A DNA stretch of 64,000 nt. Origin: Bin5 sp965232575. GTDB lineage: Bacteria; Chloroflexota; Anaerolineae; Caldilineales; Caldilineaceae. Where the stretch lies: contig CBDDPZ010000008.1 in NCBI GenBank assembly GCA_965232575.1, positions 434,001-498,000 of the forward strand, written 5' to 3'. The notes beneath the pieces were generated by a model. The model saw only the letters and a list, made by a program, of their open reading frames with translations. It searched no databases and was not told the DNA's origin. Position 1 is the first letter of the stretch; each line of letters opens with the position of its first letter. The position numbers and the translations under genes were made by a program. Positions 16,223 through 24,750 of the stretch are shown here, piece by piece.

Positions 16223-17650
16223 ATGACACACCTGAAACAATATCCGCACTCGGTTGTCGACCAGGATGGAACGACCTACGCGCTGGCGCGCGCCGGCAGG
16301 GACAAGAAGCTCTGCGTACAGGGCGATACCGCCGACTTCAGCGGCGAACCGACAAACGGGTTGCTGCTCTGCCCGCTGAATGCCGAGAACGCGGCCGTGC
16401 TGCGCGCTCGTCTGGCCTGGTTGAATCCCGTGCCGCTGGGCGTCGAGACCTCCTTCGGTTTCGGTGACCGGTTGGGCGCGGCCACGCCCGGCCACATCCG
16501 CTCAGTCCAGGGCACCGGCATCGCGCCGATCTTCGCGCAGCAGTCGGTGCGCGAGAACGATCGCATCGGGCGCACGCCGCAGGAAGTGGTGGATGACGCC
16601 ATGTGGGGCGTGGTGCAGATGGGCTGGCGCGACCCCTGGGGCGCAGATGCCGACCATGTAAAACTGGTCAGCGACCTGCCCGCGTTCGTCGCCGCCGACT
16701 ACACCTTCTACACGATCGACCCCAGCGACCACGTCGACAATGAAGCCGAGACCGACTCGCTGCCGGCGCTGCGCGCCAAGGTCGAGGCCCTGCCCTGGGC
16801 GCGGCTCGATACCGACCTGGACGCGCTGCGGGCCGACTATCTGGCCGCCCCCATCGAACTGGCGGGACTGACGCTGACCTTCAGCGAAGAAAGCCTGCTG
16901 CGTGCGCTGGCGAAGTACGGACGCTCCATCGTTCACACACTGGATATCGCGGCCGCGCTCGATCAACAGATGGGCGGCACGCGCTATGATCTGGAAATGT
17001 CGGTGGACGAGACCGAGACACCCACATCGATATACGAGCACTACTTCATGGCGCACGAACTGTTGCGGCGGGACCTGCCGGTCGTCAGCCTCGCGCCCCG
17101 CTTTGTCGGCAAGTTCCAGAAGGGCGTCGACTATATCGGCGACACGGCCCCGTTCGAAGCGGAGCTGATCAAGCACGCCGCCATTCTGAAGCATTTCGAC
17201 GCCTACAAACTCAGCGTCCACACCGGCTCCGACAAGTTCAGCATCTACCCGCTGGTCGCCAAGTACGCCGAGGACCGGGTGCATGTCAAGACCGCCGGCA
17301 CCAGCTATCTGGAAGCGCTGCGCGTCATCGCCGACCTTGACACAGCCCTCTTCCGCCAGATTCTCGACTACTCGCGCGCACGCTTCGAAAACGATCGCAA
17401 AACCTACTTTCTCGACTGCCAGCCGGACAAAGTGCCCGCCAACGCCGACCTGTCCGACGCAGACCTGCCGGGACTGCTCGAGCAGTTCGACGCCCGCCAG
17501 TTGCTGCACGTGACATTCGGCTCCAATCTGGACCGCTTCGGCCCGCAGATTCACGGCCTGATCGCCGATCACGAGGAAGCCTACGAAAAGGTGCTGAACA
17601 CCCACTTCACCCGCCATCTGACGCCCTTCGCCAACGGCGCCGCGGCTTGA
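16223..17650 (+). CDS. uxaE: D-tagaturonate 3-epimerase
   Basis: 475 residues, strongly like UxaE of Thermotoga, which converts D-tagaturonate to D-fructuronate in a variant galacturonate pathway. Conserved blocks in order: SFGFGDRLGAATPGH, IFAQQSVRENDRIGRT, ADADHVK, FYTIDPSDHV, EMSVDETETPTS, LAPRFVGKFQKGVDY, LSVHTGSDKFSIYP, HVKTAGTSYLEALRV, QLLHVTFGS and FTRHL near the end. Histidines and acids in the DADHVK, VDETET and HTGSDK blocks are likely metal ligands. The ATG at 16223 is taken; a GTG at 16208 adds five residues. No promoter is obvious. The gene is 33 bases before an aminotransferase with a good ribosome site, so the two form a unit. Other uxa/uxu genes are not in the window. Confidence 0.93.
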   Translation: MTHLKQYPHSVVDQDGTTYALARAGRDKKLCVQGDTADFSGEPTNGLLLCPLNAENAAVLRARLAWLNPVPLGVETSFGFGDRLGAATPGHIRSVQGTGIAPIFAQQSVRENDRIGRTPQEVVDDAMWGVVQMGWRDPWGADADHVKLVSDLPAFVAADYTFYTIDPSDHVDNEAETDSLPALRAKVEALPWARLDTDLDALRADYLAAPIELAGLTLTFSEESLLRALAKYGRSIVHTLDIAAALDQQMGGTRYDLEMSVDETETPTSIYEHYFMAHELLRRDLPVVSLAPRFVGKFQKGVDYIGDTAPFEAELIKHAAILKHFDAYKLSVHTGSDKFSIYPLVAKYAEDRVHVKTAGTSYLEALRVIADLDTALFRQILDYSRARFENDRKTYFLDCQPDKVPANADLSDADLPGLLEQFDARQLLHVTFGSNLDRFGPQIHGLIADHEEAYEKVLNTHFTRHLTPFANGAAA

Positions 17651-17683
17651 GGCCAGCAAACAGCATTGACCAAGGAGAAACCC

Positions 17684-19027
17684 ATGGCAGCCATACAGGA
17701 AAAGCCATCCCTGCTCGAACAGGATAGACGACAGCTTCACCCTCTGCACCACCCTTCCCAAACAGAGAATCCGATCATTGTCGAACGTGCCGAGGGTGTC
17801 TGGCTCTACACCACCGACGGCCGCAAGATCCTGGATGCGATGGCCGGTCTCTGGAATGTGAATGTAGGCTATGGCCGCACCGAGTTGGCGGAGGCCGCCT
17901 ACGCGCAGATGCAAGAGCTGGCCTATACCTCCAACTTTGCCGGCATGACCAACCTGCCCGCCAGCGAACTGGCCTACAAGCTTTCCGGCTACGCCTACCC
18001 CAGCCTCAAGACGACCTTCTTCACCTGCGGCGGCTCTGAAAGCAACGACACCGCCTTCAAGACCGCCCGCTATTTCTGGAAGCGGGCGGGGCAGCCGGAC
18101 AAGGTCAAGATCATCTCCCGCCGCGAGTCCTATCACGGCATCACCCTCGCCACCACCAGCGCCACCAGCGTCCCCCGCTACCACAAGATGTTTGGCCCGC
18201 TGGTGCCCAACTTCGTCTATTGTCACGCGCCCCACCCATATCGCTACGAAGGCGACCTGCGGGAGGGGGAGACGGTCGGCGCGGCCGCGGCACGCGATCT
18301 GGAGGAGACGCTCCTCCGCGAAGGACCGGAAACCGTGGCCGCTTTGATCGCCGAGCCGGTGCAGGGGGTCGGCGGCGTTTTCGTGCCCCCGGAGGACTAC
18401 TTCCCCCGCGTGCGCGCCATCTGCGACCAGTACGACGTCCTGCTGATCGCCGACGAGGTGATCTGCGGCTTCGGACGCACCGGCGAGATGTTCGCGCTCA
18501 ACCGCTACGGCATCGAACCGGATATCCTCGCTTTCGCCAAAGGCATCACCAGCGGTTATCTGCCACTGGGCGGCATCCAGATCAACGACCGCATTCTCGA
18601 CGCCATGAACAGCGCGCCGGAAGATGAGGCCTGGATGCACGGCTTCACCTACTCCGGCCACGCTGCCTCCTGCGCCGTCGGCCTGCGCAACCTCGCCATT
18701 CTCGAGGATGAGCAATTGGCCGAACATTCAGCAGAAATGGGCGAGCGGCTGCGCAGCGGGCTGTCCAAGTTGAGCGAATTCGGTAACGTGGGCGATGTGC
18801 GCGGTCTGGGCCTCCTTTGCGCCGTCGAATTCGTCAAGGACCAGGAGACCAAAGAACCGGACAATGAACTGGCGATGAGTCTGCAGAAAGCGACCGCGGC
18901 GCGCGGCGTGCGCACACGCGCCCTGAACGGCAGCCTGGCCTTCTCTCCGCCGCTGGTCATCAACGAAGACGAGGTCGATCAGATCGTCGACGCCATCGGC
19001 GCCGCGCTCGATTCGATGTCTGAATAG
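17684..19027 (+). CDS. Class-III (omega) PLP aminotransferase
   Basis: 447 residues of the aspartate-aminotransferase-fold class III. Seen: TFFTCGGSESNDTAFKTAR (phosphate-binding segment), the YHG motif in RRESYHGITLATTS, LLIADEVICGFGRTG (cofactor-ring aspartate), and FAKGITSGYLPLGG with the Schiff-base Lys286. This profile fits omega-amino-acid:pyruvate or diamine/putrescine-type transaminases; the substrate cannot be set from sequence. ATG 17684 follows AAGGAG at 17672-17677, just 33 bases after the uxaE stop. Pairing with uxaE is unexpected, since the hexuronate pathway has no amino transfer step; it may act on an amino-sugar acid or be unrelated. Confidence 0.9.
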   Translation: MAAIQEKPSLLEQDRRQLHPLHHPSQTENPIIVERAEGVWLYTTDGRKILDAMAGLWNVNVGYGRTELAEAAYAQMQELAYTSNFAGMTNLPASELAYKLSGYAYPSLKTTFFTCGGSESNDTAFKTARYFWKRAGQPDKVKIISRRESYHGITLATTSATSVPRYHKMFGPLVPNFVYCHAPHPYRYEGDLREGETVGAAAARDLEETLLREGPETVAALIAEPVQGVGGVFVPPEDYFPRVRAICDQYDVLLIADEVICGFGRTGEMFALNRYGIEPDILAFAKGITSGYLPLGGIQINDRILDAMNSAPEDEAWMHGFTYSGHAASCAVGLRNLAILEDEQLAEHSAEMGERLRSGLSKLSEFGNVGDVRGLGLLCAVEFVKDQETKEPDNELAMSLQKATAARGVRTRALNGSLAFSPPLVINEDEVDQIVDAIGAALDSMSE

Positions 19028-19092
19028 CGATCTGTTTTGTTGAATTGGGGAACGCCAGAGGAGGTCGGTAGCTTGTTGCGAGAAATGGAACC

Positions 19093-19389
19093 ATGAAAGA
19101 TCTAGAGGAGATTAGCAACATCCTGCGTTCCCACCGGTCCGAACTACAGAACCGGTTCCACGTGGAAGATATCGCTCTCTTTGGCTCCTATGCTCGCGGC
19201 GAGCAGACGGAGGCCAGCGACCTGGACATTCTGGTTACGTTGAGCGCACCTTTGGGCTGGGAGTTCGTCGATCTCCACGATTATCTGACGGAACTACTGG
19301 AGACAAACGTTGAACTGCTTACGCGCGGCGCTATCGACAGAAAGCCTCTACTCCGCCACTTTATCGAGAAAGATCTGATTCGTGTCTGA
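19093..19389 (+). CDS. Orphan MNT-domain nucleotidyltransferase
   Basis: 98 residues with a full minimal nucleotidyltransferase active site: ALFGSYARGE (Gly31-Ser32) and ASDLDILV (Asp43, Asp45). It resembles MntA-type antitoxins like the gene at 3732 but differs clearly in sequence. A HEPN gene would be expected to overlap or follow its 3' end; the next 300 bases contain none in any frame, so the partner has been lost or lies elsewhere. Confidence 0.82.
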   Translation: MKDLEEISNILRSHRSELQNRFHVEDIALFGSYARGEQTEASDLDILVTLSAPLGWEFVDLHDYLTELLETNVELLTRGAIDRKPLLRHFIEKDLIRV

Positions 19390-19490
19390 ACGGGATGCTG
19401 TGCTTTGTTCTGGTGTAACTGTGGTAGTGAACATTTATTTCGACAAAAGACTGAGTTCCGCAAATCTATTAGCCTTGGGGGTCTCCCTTA

Positions 19491-19697
19491 CCGCTCGCAA
19501 ATACCCGTGATGATGTCAGCTGGCAAGACTATGAAAAGTTGGTCAAAGACATTTATCAGGCTCTGGGACAAACCAGTGGCGTAACAATCGAATGCTGGTT
19601 GCAGGGAGTGGTGAAGGAGGAGTTCCGCATCGTGATCGAGCCAAATGGCCCGTTGGAAATGCGACTCACTGTGGGCGGGACTAAAGAGGAAGTGATT
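19491..19697 (+). pseudogene. N-terminal remnant of a restriction-endonuclease-like (Mrr-type) gene
   Basis: In the frame of the following methyltransferase, bases 19500-19600 read NTRDDVSWQDYEKLVKDIYQ and then ALGQTSGVTIECW. This is the start I know from Mrr-like restriction endonucleases (W-x-x-Y-E-x-L-V...I-Y...LG...GV-x-I-E-C), which then normally continue into a GKSGVxHQIDVL core. Here the core is missing and unrelated residues lead into the methyltransferase start. No start codon precedes it in frame after the stop near 19470. The family match is from memory and needs a search. Confidence 0.5.
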
Positions 19698-21137
19698 ATG
19701 GGTAAACCTAACTGGATTAACCGGACGATGTGGACGGGCGACAACCTCGACATCATGCGGGGCATGAATTCGGAATCGGTAGACCTGATTTACCTTGACC
19801 CACCCTTCAATTCCAATCGCAACTACGCCGCACCCATCGGCTCTGAAGCGGCCGGCGCGGCGTTCAAGGACACCTGGACACTGGACGACGTAGACCTTGC
19901 CTGGCACGGGGAAATTGCCGAACAGCACCCGGCCCTGTACGCCATCATCGCTGCGGCCAGAGAGGCGCACGGTGCCTCCATGCAATCCTATCTGATTATG
20001 ATGGGGGTGCGACTGCTGGAAATGCGGCGGCTACTCAAGCCGACCGGCTCGATCTATGTTCACTGCGACCCAACCGCGAGCCACTATCTGAAGTTGCTGA
20101 TGGATGCCGTGTTTGGGCGTGATAACTTCCGCAACGAACTGATTTGGAAGAGAACTTCTGGCAAGCAAACCAAGCGCAAGTTTCCTTCAAACCATGATGT
20201 GATTCTCTTCTATGTGACTTCTAGCGCCACGAGAATTAACCCTGTCCATGTGCAGCATGATCCGGCCTATGTCGCCAAATTCTATCGCTCCAAGGATAGG
20301 TACGGTCATTTCAGGATAAGCGATCTGACGGCAGCAGAAATCAGATCCGGGGACAGTGGTATGTCCTGGCGTGGCATTGAAATAACAGAAAAGGGCAGAC
20401 ACTGGGCAGTCCCAAGAACGATGCCTGAACATGTAGTTCTTCCCGCGAATTGGACGGACAAGACTACGCAAGAGAAGTTAGATTTTCTTGATAACGCTGG
20501 CCTAATTTACTGGCCCTCAAAGGGATCGATGCCCGGATTTAAGCGATACCTTAGTACTTCCAAGGGATCTCCCATGACAGACGTCATATTTGATATAGAA
20601 CCACTGTCGGCACAAGCAAAGGAGAAAGTTGGATACCCAACCCAAAAACCCCTGCTCTTGCTCGACCGCATTATCAAGGCCAGTAGCAACGAGGGCGATA
20701 TGGTGCTGGACCCGTTCTGCGGCTGCGCTACCGCTTGCGTAGCAGCTGACCGCTTGAATCGACAATGGGTAGGGATCGACCTCTCCCCGCTAGCAGCCCG
20801 TCTTGTCAAAAACCGCATACAGACGGAGGGGCCGCTTCTCTACGATCTCATACACCGCACAGATATTCCCAAGCGCACCGATGTAGGACAGGTTCCCCAT
20901 TACCGGACACAGAAGCATACTCTGTTCGGCCTGCAAGAGGGCATTTGCAATGGCTGCCGAATCGCTTTCCCATTTCGTAACTTCACAGTGGATCATATTA
21001 TCCCCCGCTCACGCGGCGGGACGGACCACCCTGAAAATCTGCAATTGCTGTGCGCGGCCTGCAACAGTCTGAAGGGCAACCGCACTCAGGCAGAACTGAT
21101 CGCGGCGTTGAGGCGTGGTGGAATCATTGACAGGTAG
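19698..21137 (+). CDS. Beta-class DNA (adenine-N6/cytosine-N4) methyltransferase fused to a C-terminal HNH domain
   Basis: 479 residues. The catalytic motif IV comes first (YLDPPFNSNRNY, DPPF at 34-37) and the SAM-binding motif I later (VLDPFCGCATACVAA, FCGC at 340-343), the order of beta-class methyltransferases; YPTQKPLLLLDRI precedes it as usual. The middle region (about 130-290) is a long, variable target-recognition part. After about residue 410 comes an HNH-type zinc domain: ICNGC, FTVDHIIPRSRGG with His433, then CAACNSLKGNRT. The ATG at 19698 follows AAAGAGGAAGTG; the frame runs upstream into a nuclease remnant. GC content and codon use are visibly lower than in flanking genes. The HNH part may cut DNA, or help in recognition. 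Confidence 0.88.
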   Translation: MGKPNWINRTMWTGDNLDIMRGMNSESVDLIYLDPPFNSNRNYAAPIGSEAAGAAFKDTWTLDDVDLAWHGEIAEQHPALYAIIAAAREAHGASMQSYLIMMGVRLLEMRRLLKPTGSIYVHCDPTASHYLKLLMDAVFGRDNFRNELIWKRTSGKQTKRKFPSNHDVILFYVTSSATRINPVHVQHDPAYVAKFYRSKDRYGHFRISDLTAAEIRSGDSGMSWRGIEITEKGRHWAVPRTMPEHVVLPANWTDKTTQEKLDFLDNAGLIYWPSKGSMPGFKRYLSTSKGSPMTDVIFDIEPLSAQAKEKVGYPTQKPLLLLDRIIKASSNEGDMVLDPFCGCATACVAADRLNRQWVGIDLSPLAARLVKNRIQTEGPLLYDLIHRTDIPKRTDVGQVPHYRTQKHTLFGLQEGICNGCRIAFPFRNFTVDHIIPRSRGGTDHPENLQLLCAACNSLKGNRTQAELIAALRRGGIIDR

Positions 21138-21196
21138 ATCAAAATGAGCAGATTGGCTACTATTGTATATGATTTCCAAATAAAAAATTCTAACTA

Positions 21197-21970
21197 ATGC
21201 GTTCTTCGCGATTTCTACCAAGCGTTCCGGGACCGCAAGTTGAGAAGATCCTCAACACCGCGCCGGGAAACGAGATAAAAACTGGAAAGTTCGACAGCCC
21301 GGAATCCTCCGCCGCGCTAGCCGTCAATACGTTCGGATTTTACCTCAATCGGGCGCAAGACCTTCCTCCGCTCCCAGGATGTGAAGAGTACGATTGGCCA
21401 GCTACTTCACTGGCGCTTGAAAAGACAGTAAGGTTTCCCTGGAAAGGAGGACGTCATCCCTATCTGGATGTTTTGATCACAACGCCGTCAGCTCTTATCG
21501 GTATTGAGTCTAAGCGGTTTGAACCTTTTAGGTGTGGTAAGAAAGCAACCTTTTCAAAGACGTATTGGCACAAAGTTCGGGGAAATCGAATGAAGGGTTA
21601 TGAGCGCGTGAGGGACAGACTTCGTAAGGATGGAAACCTCAATACCTCTCTCGATGCAGCGCAACTCGTAAAACATGCCTTTGCCTTGCGGACCCAAGTC
21701 CATCAAAAGGCTGAATGCCTAGGCTTGAATCCCGTCCTCTACTACCTCTACGCGGAGCCGGACATTTGGCCCAAGAACGGCACGCCAATTGCCCCAGATA
21801 AGAAAGCCCAGCATAGGCGAAAGATAGAGGCATTCGCTGAAGAGGTAGCAGGTGATGAAGTCAGATTCATCTCGTGTTCATACCGTGAATTGTTGGCGAA
21901 CTGGAAACAGAGTCGGATGCCGAAGATTCGCGCGCACGCTGACGCCGTAATTGAACGCTTCTCACCCTAA
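21197..21970 (+). CDS. PD-(D/E)XK-like putative restriction endonuclease, partner of the methyltransferase
   Basis: 257 residues. A nuclease-type core is visible: HPYLDVLITT (Asp91), then ALIGIESKRFEP with Glu104 and Lys106, the D...E-x-K pattern of PD-(D/E)XK enzymes. The rest (YWHKVRGNRMKGYERVRDRL, NPVLYYLYAEP, a C-terminal SCSYRELLANW) matches a family of uncharacterised proteins often annotated as PGN_0703-like. It starts 60 bases after the methyltransferase in an AT-rich spacer (TACTATTGTATATGAT) and shares its low GC. Position beside a methyltransferase makes a restriction role the best guess; an unrelated function is possible. Confidence 0.68.
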   Translation: MRSSRFLPSVPGPQVEKILNTAPGNEIKTGKFDSPESSAALAVNTFGFYLNRAQDLPPLPGCEEYDWPATSLALEKTVRFPWKGGRHPYLDVLITTPSALIGIESKRFEPFRCGKKATFSKTYWHKVRGNRMKGYERVRDRLRKDGNLNTSLDAAQLVKHAFALRTQVHQKAECLGLNPVLYYLYAEPDIWPKNGTPIAPDKKAQHRRKIEAFAEEVAGDEVRFISCSYRELLANWKQSRMPKIRAHADAVIERFSP

Positions 21971-21988
21971 CGCCCCAGGAGTATCGCA

Positions 21989-22396
21989 ATGCCATCCGAA
22001 AACGCCCCAACCCTGGTCGGTTCCGCCCCCTATTTCATGGTGCGCGATCTCGCCGCCTCCCTCGACTACTACTGCGATGTGCTCGGCTTCACGCGACCCT
22101 ACCTTTGGGGAGAGCCGCCGACATTCGCCATGCCCGATCGCGACGGATTCATCTTCATGCTCAGCCAGGTGGGTGACAAGCATGAGATTCTCCCCAATCG
22201 GAAGCGGGGCGGCTACTGGGATGCTTACATCTGGGTTCGGAATGTAAGGGCGCTCCATGCCGAATTCGAGGCCAAAGGCGCCGAGTTCGCCTACGGCCTG
22301 ACGCACCAGCACGAATACGACAACATTGAGTTCGCCGTATATGACCCGGACGGCTACTTCATCGCCTTCGGACAAGGAATTGAGGACGAGGCATGA
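21989..22396 (+). CDS. VOC-superfamily (glyoxalase/bleomycin-resistance fold) protein
   Basis: 135 residues with the paired beta-alpha-beta-beta-beta modules of the VOC fold: MVRDLAASLDYYCDVLGF, GFIFMLSQ, YIWVRNVRALHAEFEAKG, then FAVYDPDGYFIAFGQ, where the late glutamine/glutamate position and the early histidine-like position normally hold metal. It ends in ATGA, where the TGA stop overlaps the ATG of the diol dehydratase, so the two are translationally coupled. A VOC protein could handle a reactive aldehyde or glyoxal produced by the dehydratase. ATG 21989 follows CAGGAG. Confidence 0.85.
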   Translation: MPSENAPTLVGSAPYFMVRDLAASLDYYCDVLGFTRPYLWGEPPTFAMPDRDGFIFMLSQVGDKHEILPNRKRGGYWDAYIWVRNVRALHAEFEAKGAEFAYGLTHQHEYDNIEFAVYDPDGYFIAFGQGIEDEA

Positions 22397-24669
22397 CCAC
22401 AACAGCGACGGCGGACCGCAGCGCCAACGGGGATACCGGCTCGCGCCGCTTCTCCATCCTCGCCGGGCGCGACATCAACCGCGAGACCTACGTCGAAGAG
22501 TGGGCCGAAGCCGGTCTGACCGTCGCCGACAGCCCCTATGACCCGCAGCCCTCGCTGCGTATCGTCGACGGCGAGGGCGTGGAGATGGACGGCAAGGACC
22601 GGGCCGACTTCGACGCGCTCGACCGCTTCATCGCCGACCACGCCCTCGACCTGACAGTAGCCGAAGAGGCGATGGCGACCCCCTCCCACCGGATCGCGCG
22701 CATGTTGGTCGACATCAACGTGCCGCAGCCCGCCATCCGCCGCCTGGCTGACGGCTGCACGCCGGCCAAACTGTGCGAAATCGTGCGCCACATGAACGTG
22801 TTGGAAATGATGATGGGCCTCGGCAAGATGCGGGTGCGCAAGACCCCGGCCAACCAGGCCCACGTCACCAACTGGCGAGAGAACCCGGCGCTGCTGGCCG
22901 CGGACGCGGCCGAAGCCGCGCAGCGCGGCTTTGCCGAGATCGAGACGACCGTGCGCGTCGCGCGCGCCGCGCCCCTCAACGCCCTCGCCATTCTCGTCGG
23001 TTCGCAGACCGGCCGCGGCGGCGTACTCACCCAGTGCGCGGTCGAGGAGGCCTTCGGCCTGCGCCTGGGCATCAAAGGGCTGACCTCCTACGCCGAGACG
23101 CTTTCCGTCTACGGCAGCGAACGCTCCTTTGTCGACGGCGACGACACCCCCTGGTCAAAAGCCTTTCTGGCCTCCGCCTACGCCAGCCGCGGCATCAAGA
23201 TACGCTTCACCTCCGGCGCCGGCTCCGAGGCGTTGATGGGTTACGCGGAGCAATGTTCGATGCTCTATCTGGAGGCCCGCTGCCTGCTCGTGACGAAAGG
23301 CGCCGGCAGCCAGGGCGTGCAGAACGGCTCCATCTCCTGCATCGCCCTGCCGGAAGCGCTGCCCGGCGGCGTGCGCGGCGTGCTGGCCGAGAACCTGCTG
23401 GCGTCGATGTTGGGGCTGGAATGCGCCTCCGGCAACGACGCGCTCGCCTCTCACTCGGCCCTGCGCAAGACGGCTAAACTGATGCTGCAGATGATCCCCG
23501 GCACCGACTTTATCTGCTCCGGATACAGCGCCATCCCCAAACAGGACAACATGTTCGGCGGCGGCAACTTCGACGCCGAGGATTTCGATGACTGGACCGT
23601 CATCCAACGCGACATGCAGGTCAACGGCGGCATCCGACCGGTAAAAGAGGCCGATGCCGTCGCAGCCCGCCGCCAGGCCGCGCAGGCGCTGCAGGCGATC
23701 TACGCCGAGCTGGATTTTCCCCCGATCGAGGACGAGGAGGTGGAGGCCGCCGCGCTCGCCCACAGCAGCGAGGATATGCCGGAGCGCGACATGGTGGCCG
23801 ACCTCGCCGCGGCCGACCGCTTCCTGGCGGGTACGGCTAACCTGTCCGATGTGGTGCGCGCGCTGCACCGCAGCGGCTTCGAGCAGGCGGCCGCCAACCT
23901 GCTCGAGATGGGCCGGCAACGCGTGGCGGGAGACTATCTGCAACCCTCGGCGATCTTTGCCGAGGGTTTCAACGTGATCAGCGCCATCAACGACAACAAC
24001 GACTACACCGGTCCCGGCACCGGCTACCGCCTCGAAGGCGAGACCTGGGACGCACTCCAGCGCATTCCCCAGCAGAAGTCGCCGCGCGACTTTATCGACG
24101 CGCAGGTGGGGGATCCGTTGCCAAATCTGGCCGAAATCAGCACGGCCAAAGTGGGCGCTTCGGCCAACGAAATCGTCGTCGCGGTGGGGCCGGCCTATGG
24201 CCGCTCCCTGGTGAAGACGATCGGCGAACTGGACCATGAAAAGGTGCTGGAAGCGCTGCTCACCGGTGTGGCCGAGGAGGAGTTCTATGGACGCGTCGTG
24301 CGCGTCTATCACAGCGCCGACTGCGCCGCCATCGGCCACGCCGGCGCGCGCCTGAGCGGCTCCGGCATCGCCGTCGGCCTCCAGAGCCGCGGCACGACCG
24401 TCATCCAGAAACGCGGGCTGGCGCCGCTCAACAACCTGGAGCTGTTCCCGCAGTCGCCCAGCCTGACGCTGGAGATCTACCAGGCGATCGGGCGCAACGC
24501 GGCCCGTTATGCCAAGGGGCTCAGCCCTCTGCCCATCGGCGTCAAGGTCGACAACGGCGCCCGCCTGCGCCTGATCGTCAAAACGGCCCTGCTGCACCGT
24601 CGGGAGATCGAAGACATACAGGAAAAGGCGCCCCAGGAGCTCTACTTCCGCTGGGAGCCGGATGTGTAG
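22393..24669 (+). CDS. B12-dependent propanediol/glycerol dehydratase, fused large and medium subunits
   Basis: 758 residues. Residues 1-560 match the large (PduC/DhaB1) subunit: NVLEMMMGLGKMRVRKTPA, NQAHVTN with Gln155 and His157, VGSQTGRGGVLTQC, YAETLSVYGSER, GDDTPWSKAFLASAYASRG, CASGNDALASHSALRKTA and CSGYSAIPKQDNMFGGG. From about residue 585 the medium (PduD/DhaB2) subunit follows without a break: NEIVVAVGPAYGRSLV, ARLSGSGIAVGLQSRGTTV and LELFPQSPSLTLE. Separate genes encode these in enterobacteria (about 554 and 224 residues). Eliminates water from 1,2-diols or glycerol to give aldehydes, with adenosylcobalamin. The small subunit follows at 24751. No reactivating factor (DdrA/DdrB) or microcompartment gene is nearby. 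Confidence 0.94.
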   Translation: MTTTATADRSANGDTGSRRFSILAGRDINRETYVEEWAEAGLTVADSPYDPQPSLRIVDGEGVEMDGKDRADFDALDRFIADHALDLTVAEEAMATPSHRIARMLVDINVPQPAIRRLADGCTPAKLCEIVRHMNVLEMMMGLGKMRVRKTPANQAHVTNWRENPALLAADAAEAAQRGFAEIETTVRVARAAPLNALAILVGSQTGRGGVLTQCAVEEAFGLRLGIKGLTSYAETLSVYGSERSFVDGDDTPWSKAFLASAYASRGIKIRFTSGAGSEALMGYAEQCSMLYLEARCLLVTKGAGSQGVQNGSISCIALPEALPGGVRGVLAENLLASMLGLECASGNDALASHSALRKTAKLMLQMIPGTDFICSGYSAIPKQDNMFGGGNFDAEDFDDWTVIQRDMQVNGGIRPVKEADAVAARRQAAQALQAIYAELDFPPIEDEEVEAAALAHSSEDMPERDMVADLAAADRFLAGTANLSDVVRALHRSGFEQAAANLLEMGRQRVAGDYLQPSAIFAEGFNVISAINDNNDYTGPGTGYRLEGETWDALQRIPQQKSPRDFIDAQVGDPLPNLAEISTAKVGASANEIVVAVGPAYGRSLVKTIGELDHEKVLEALLTGVAEEEFYGRVVRVYHSADCAAIGHAGARLSGSGIAVGLQSRGTTVIQKRGLAPLNNLELFPQSPSLTLEIYQAIGRNAARYAKGLSPLPIGVKVDNGARLRLIVKTALLHRREIEDIQEKAPQELYFRWEPDV

Positions 24670-24750
24670 GGACGACGAGGAGTGAGGGGAGAGGAGTGAG
24701 GAGTGAGAGAACTGCTCTTCCCCCGGCCTTGAGCGCAAGGACGCTGGATC

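Noticed and set aside
16502..18727. 741-codon minus-strand frame across uxaE and the aminotransferase
   Set aside because: It spans two well-supported plus genes and is made of low-complexity G/A/V/R-rich sequence typical of antisense frames at high GC.
23155..24738. 527-codon minus-strand frame inside the diol dehydratase
   Set aside because: Shadow of the conserved dehydratase; no motif.
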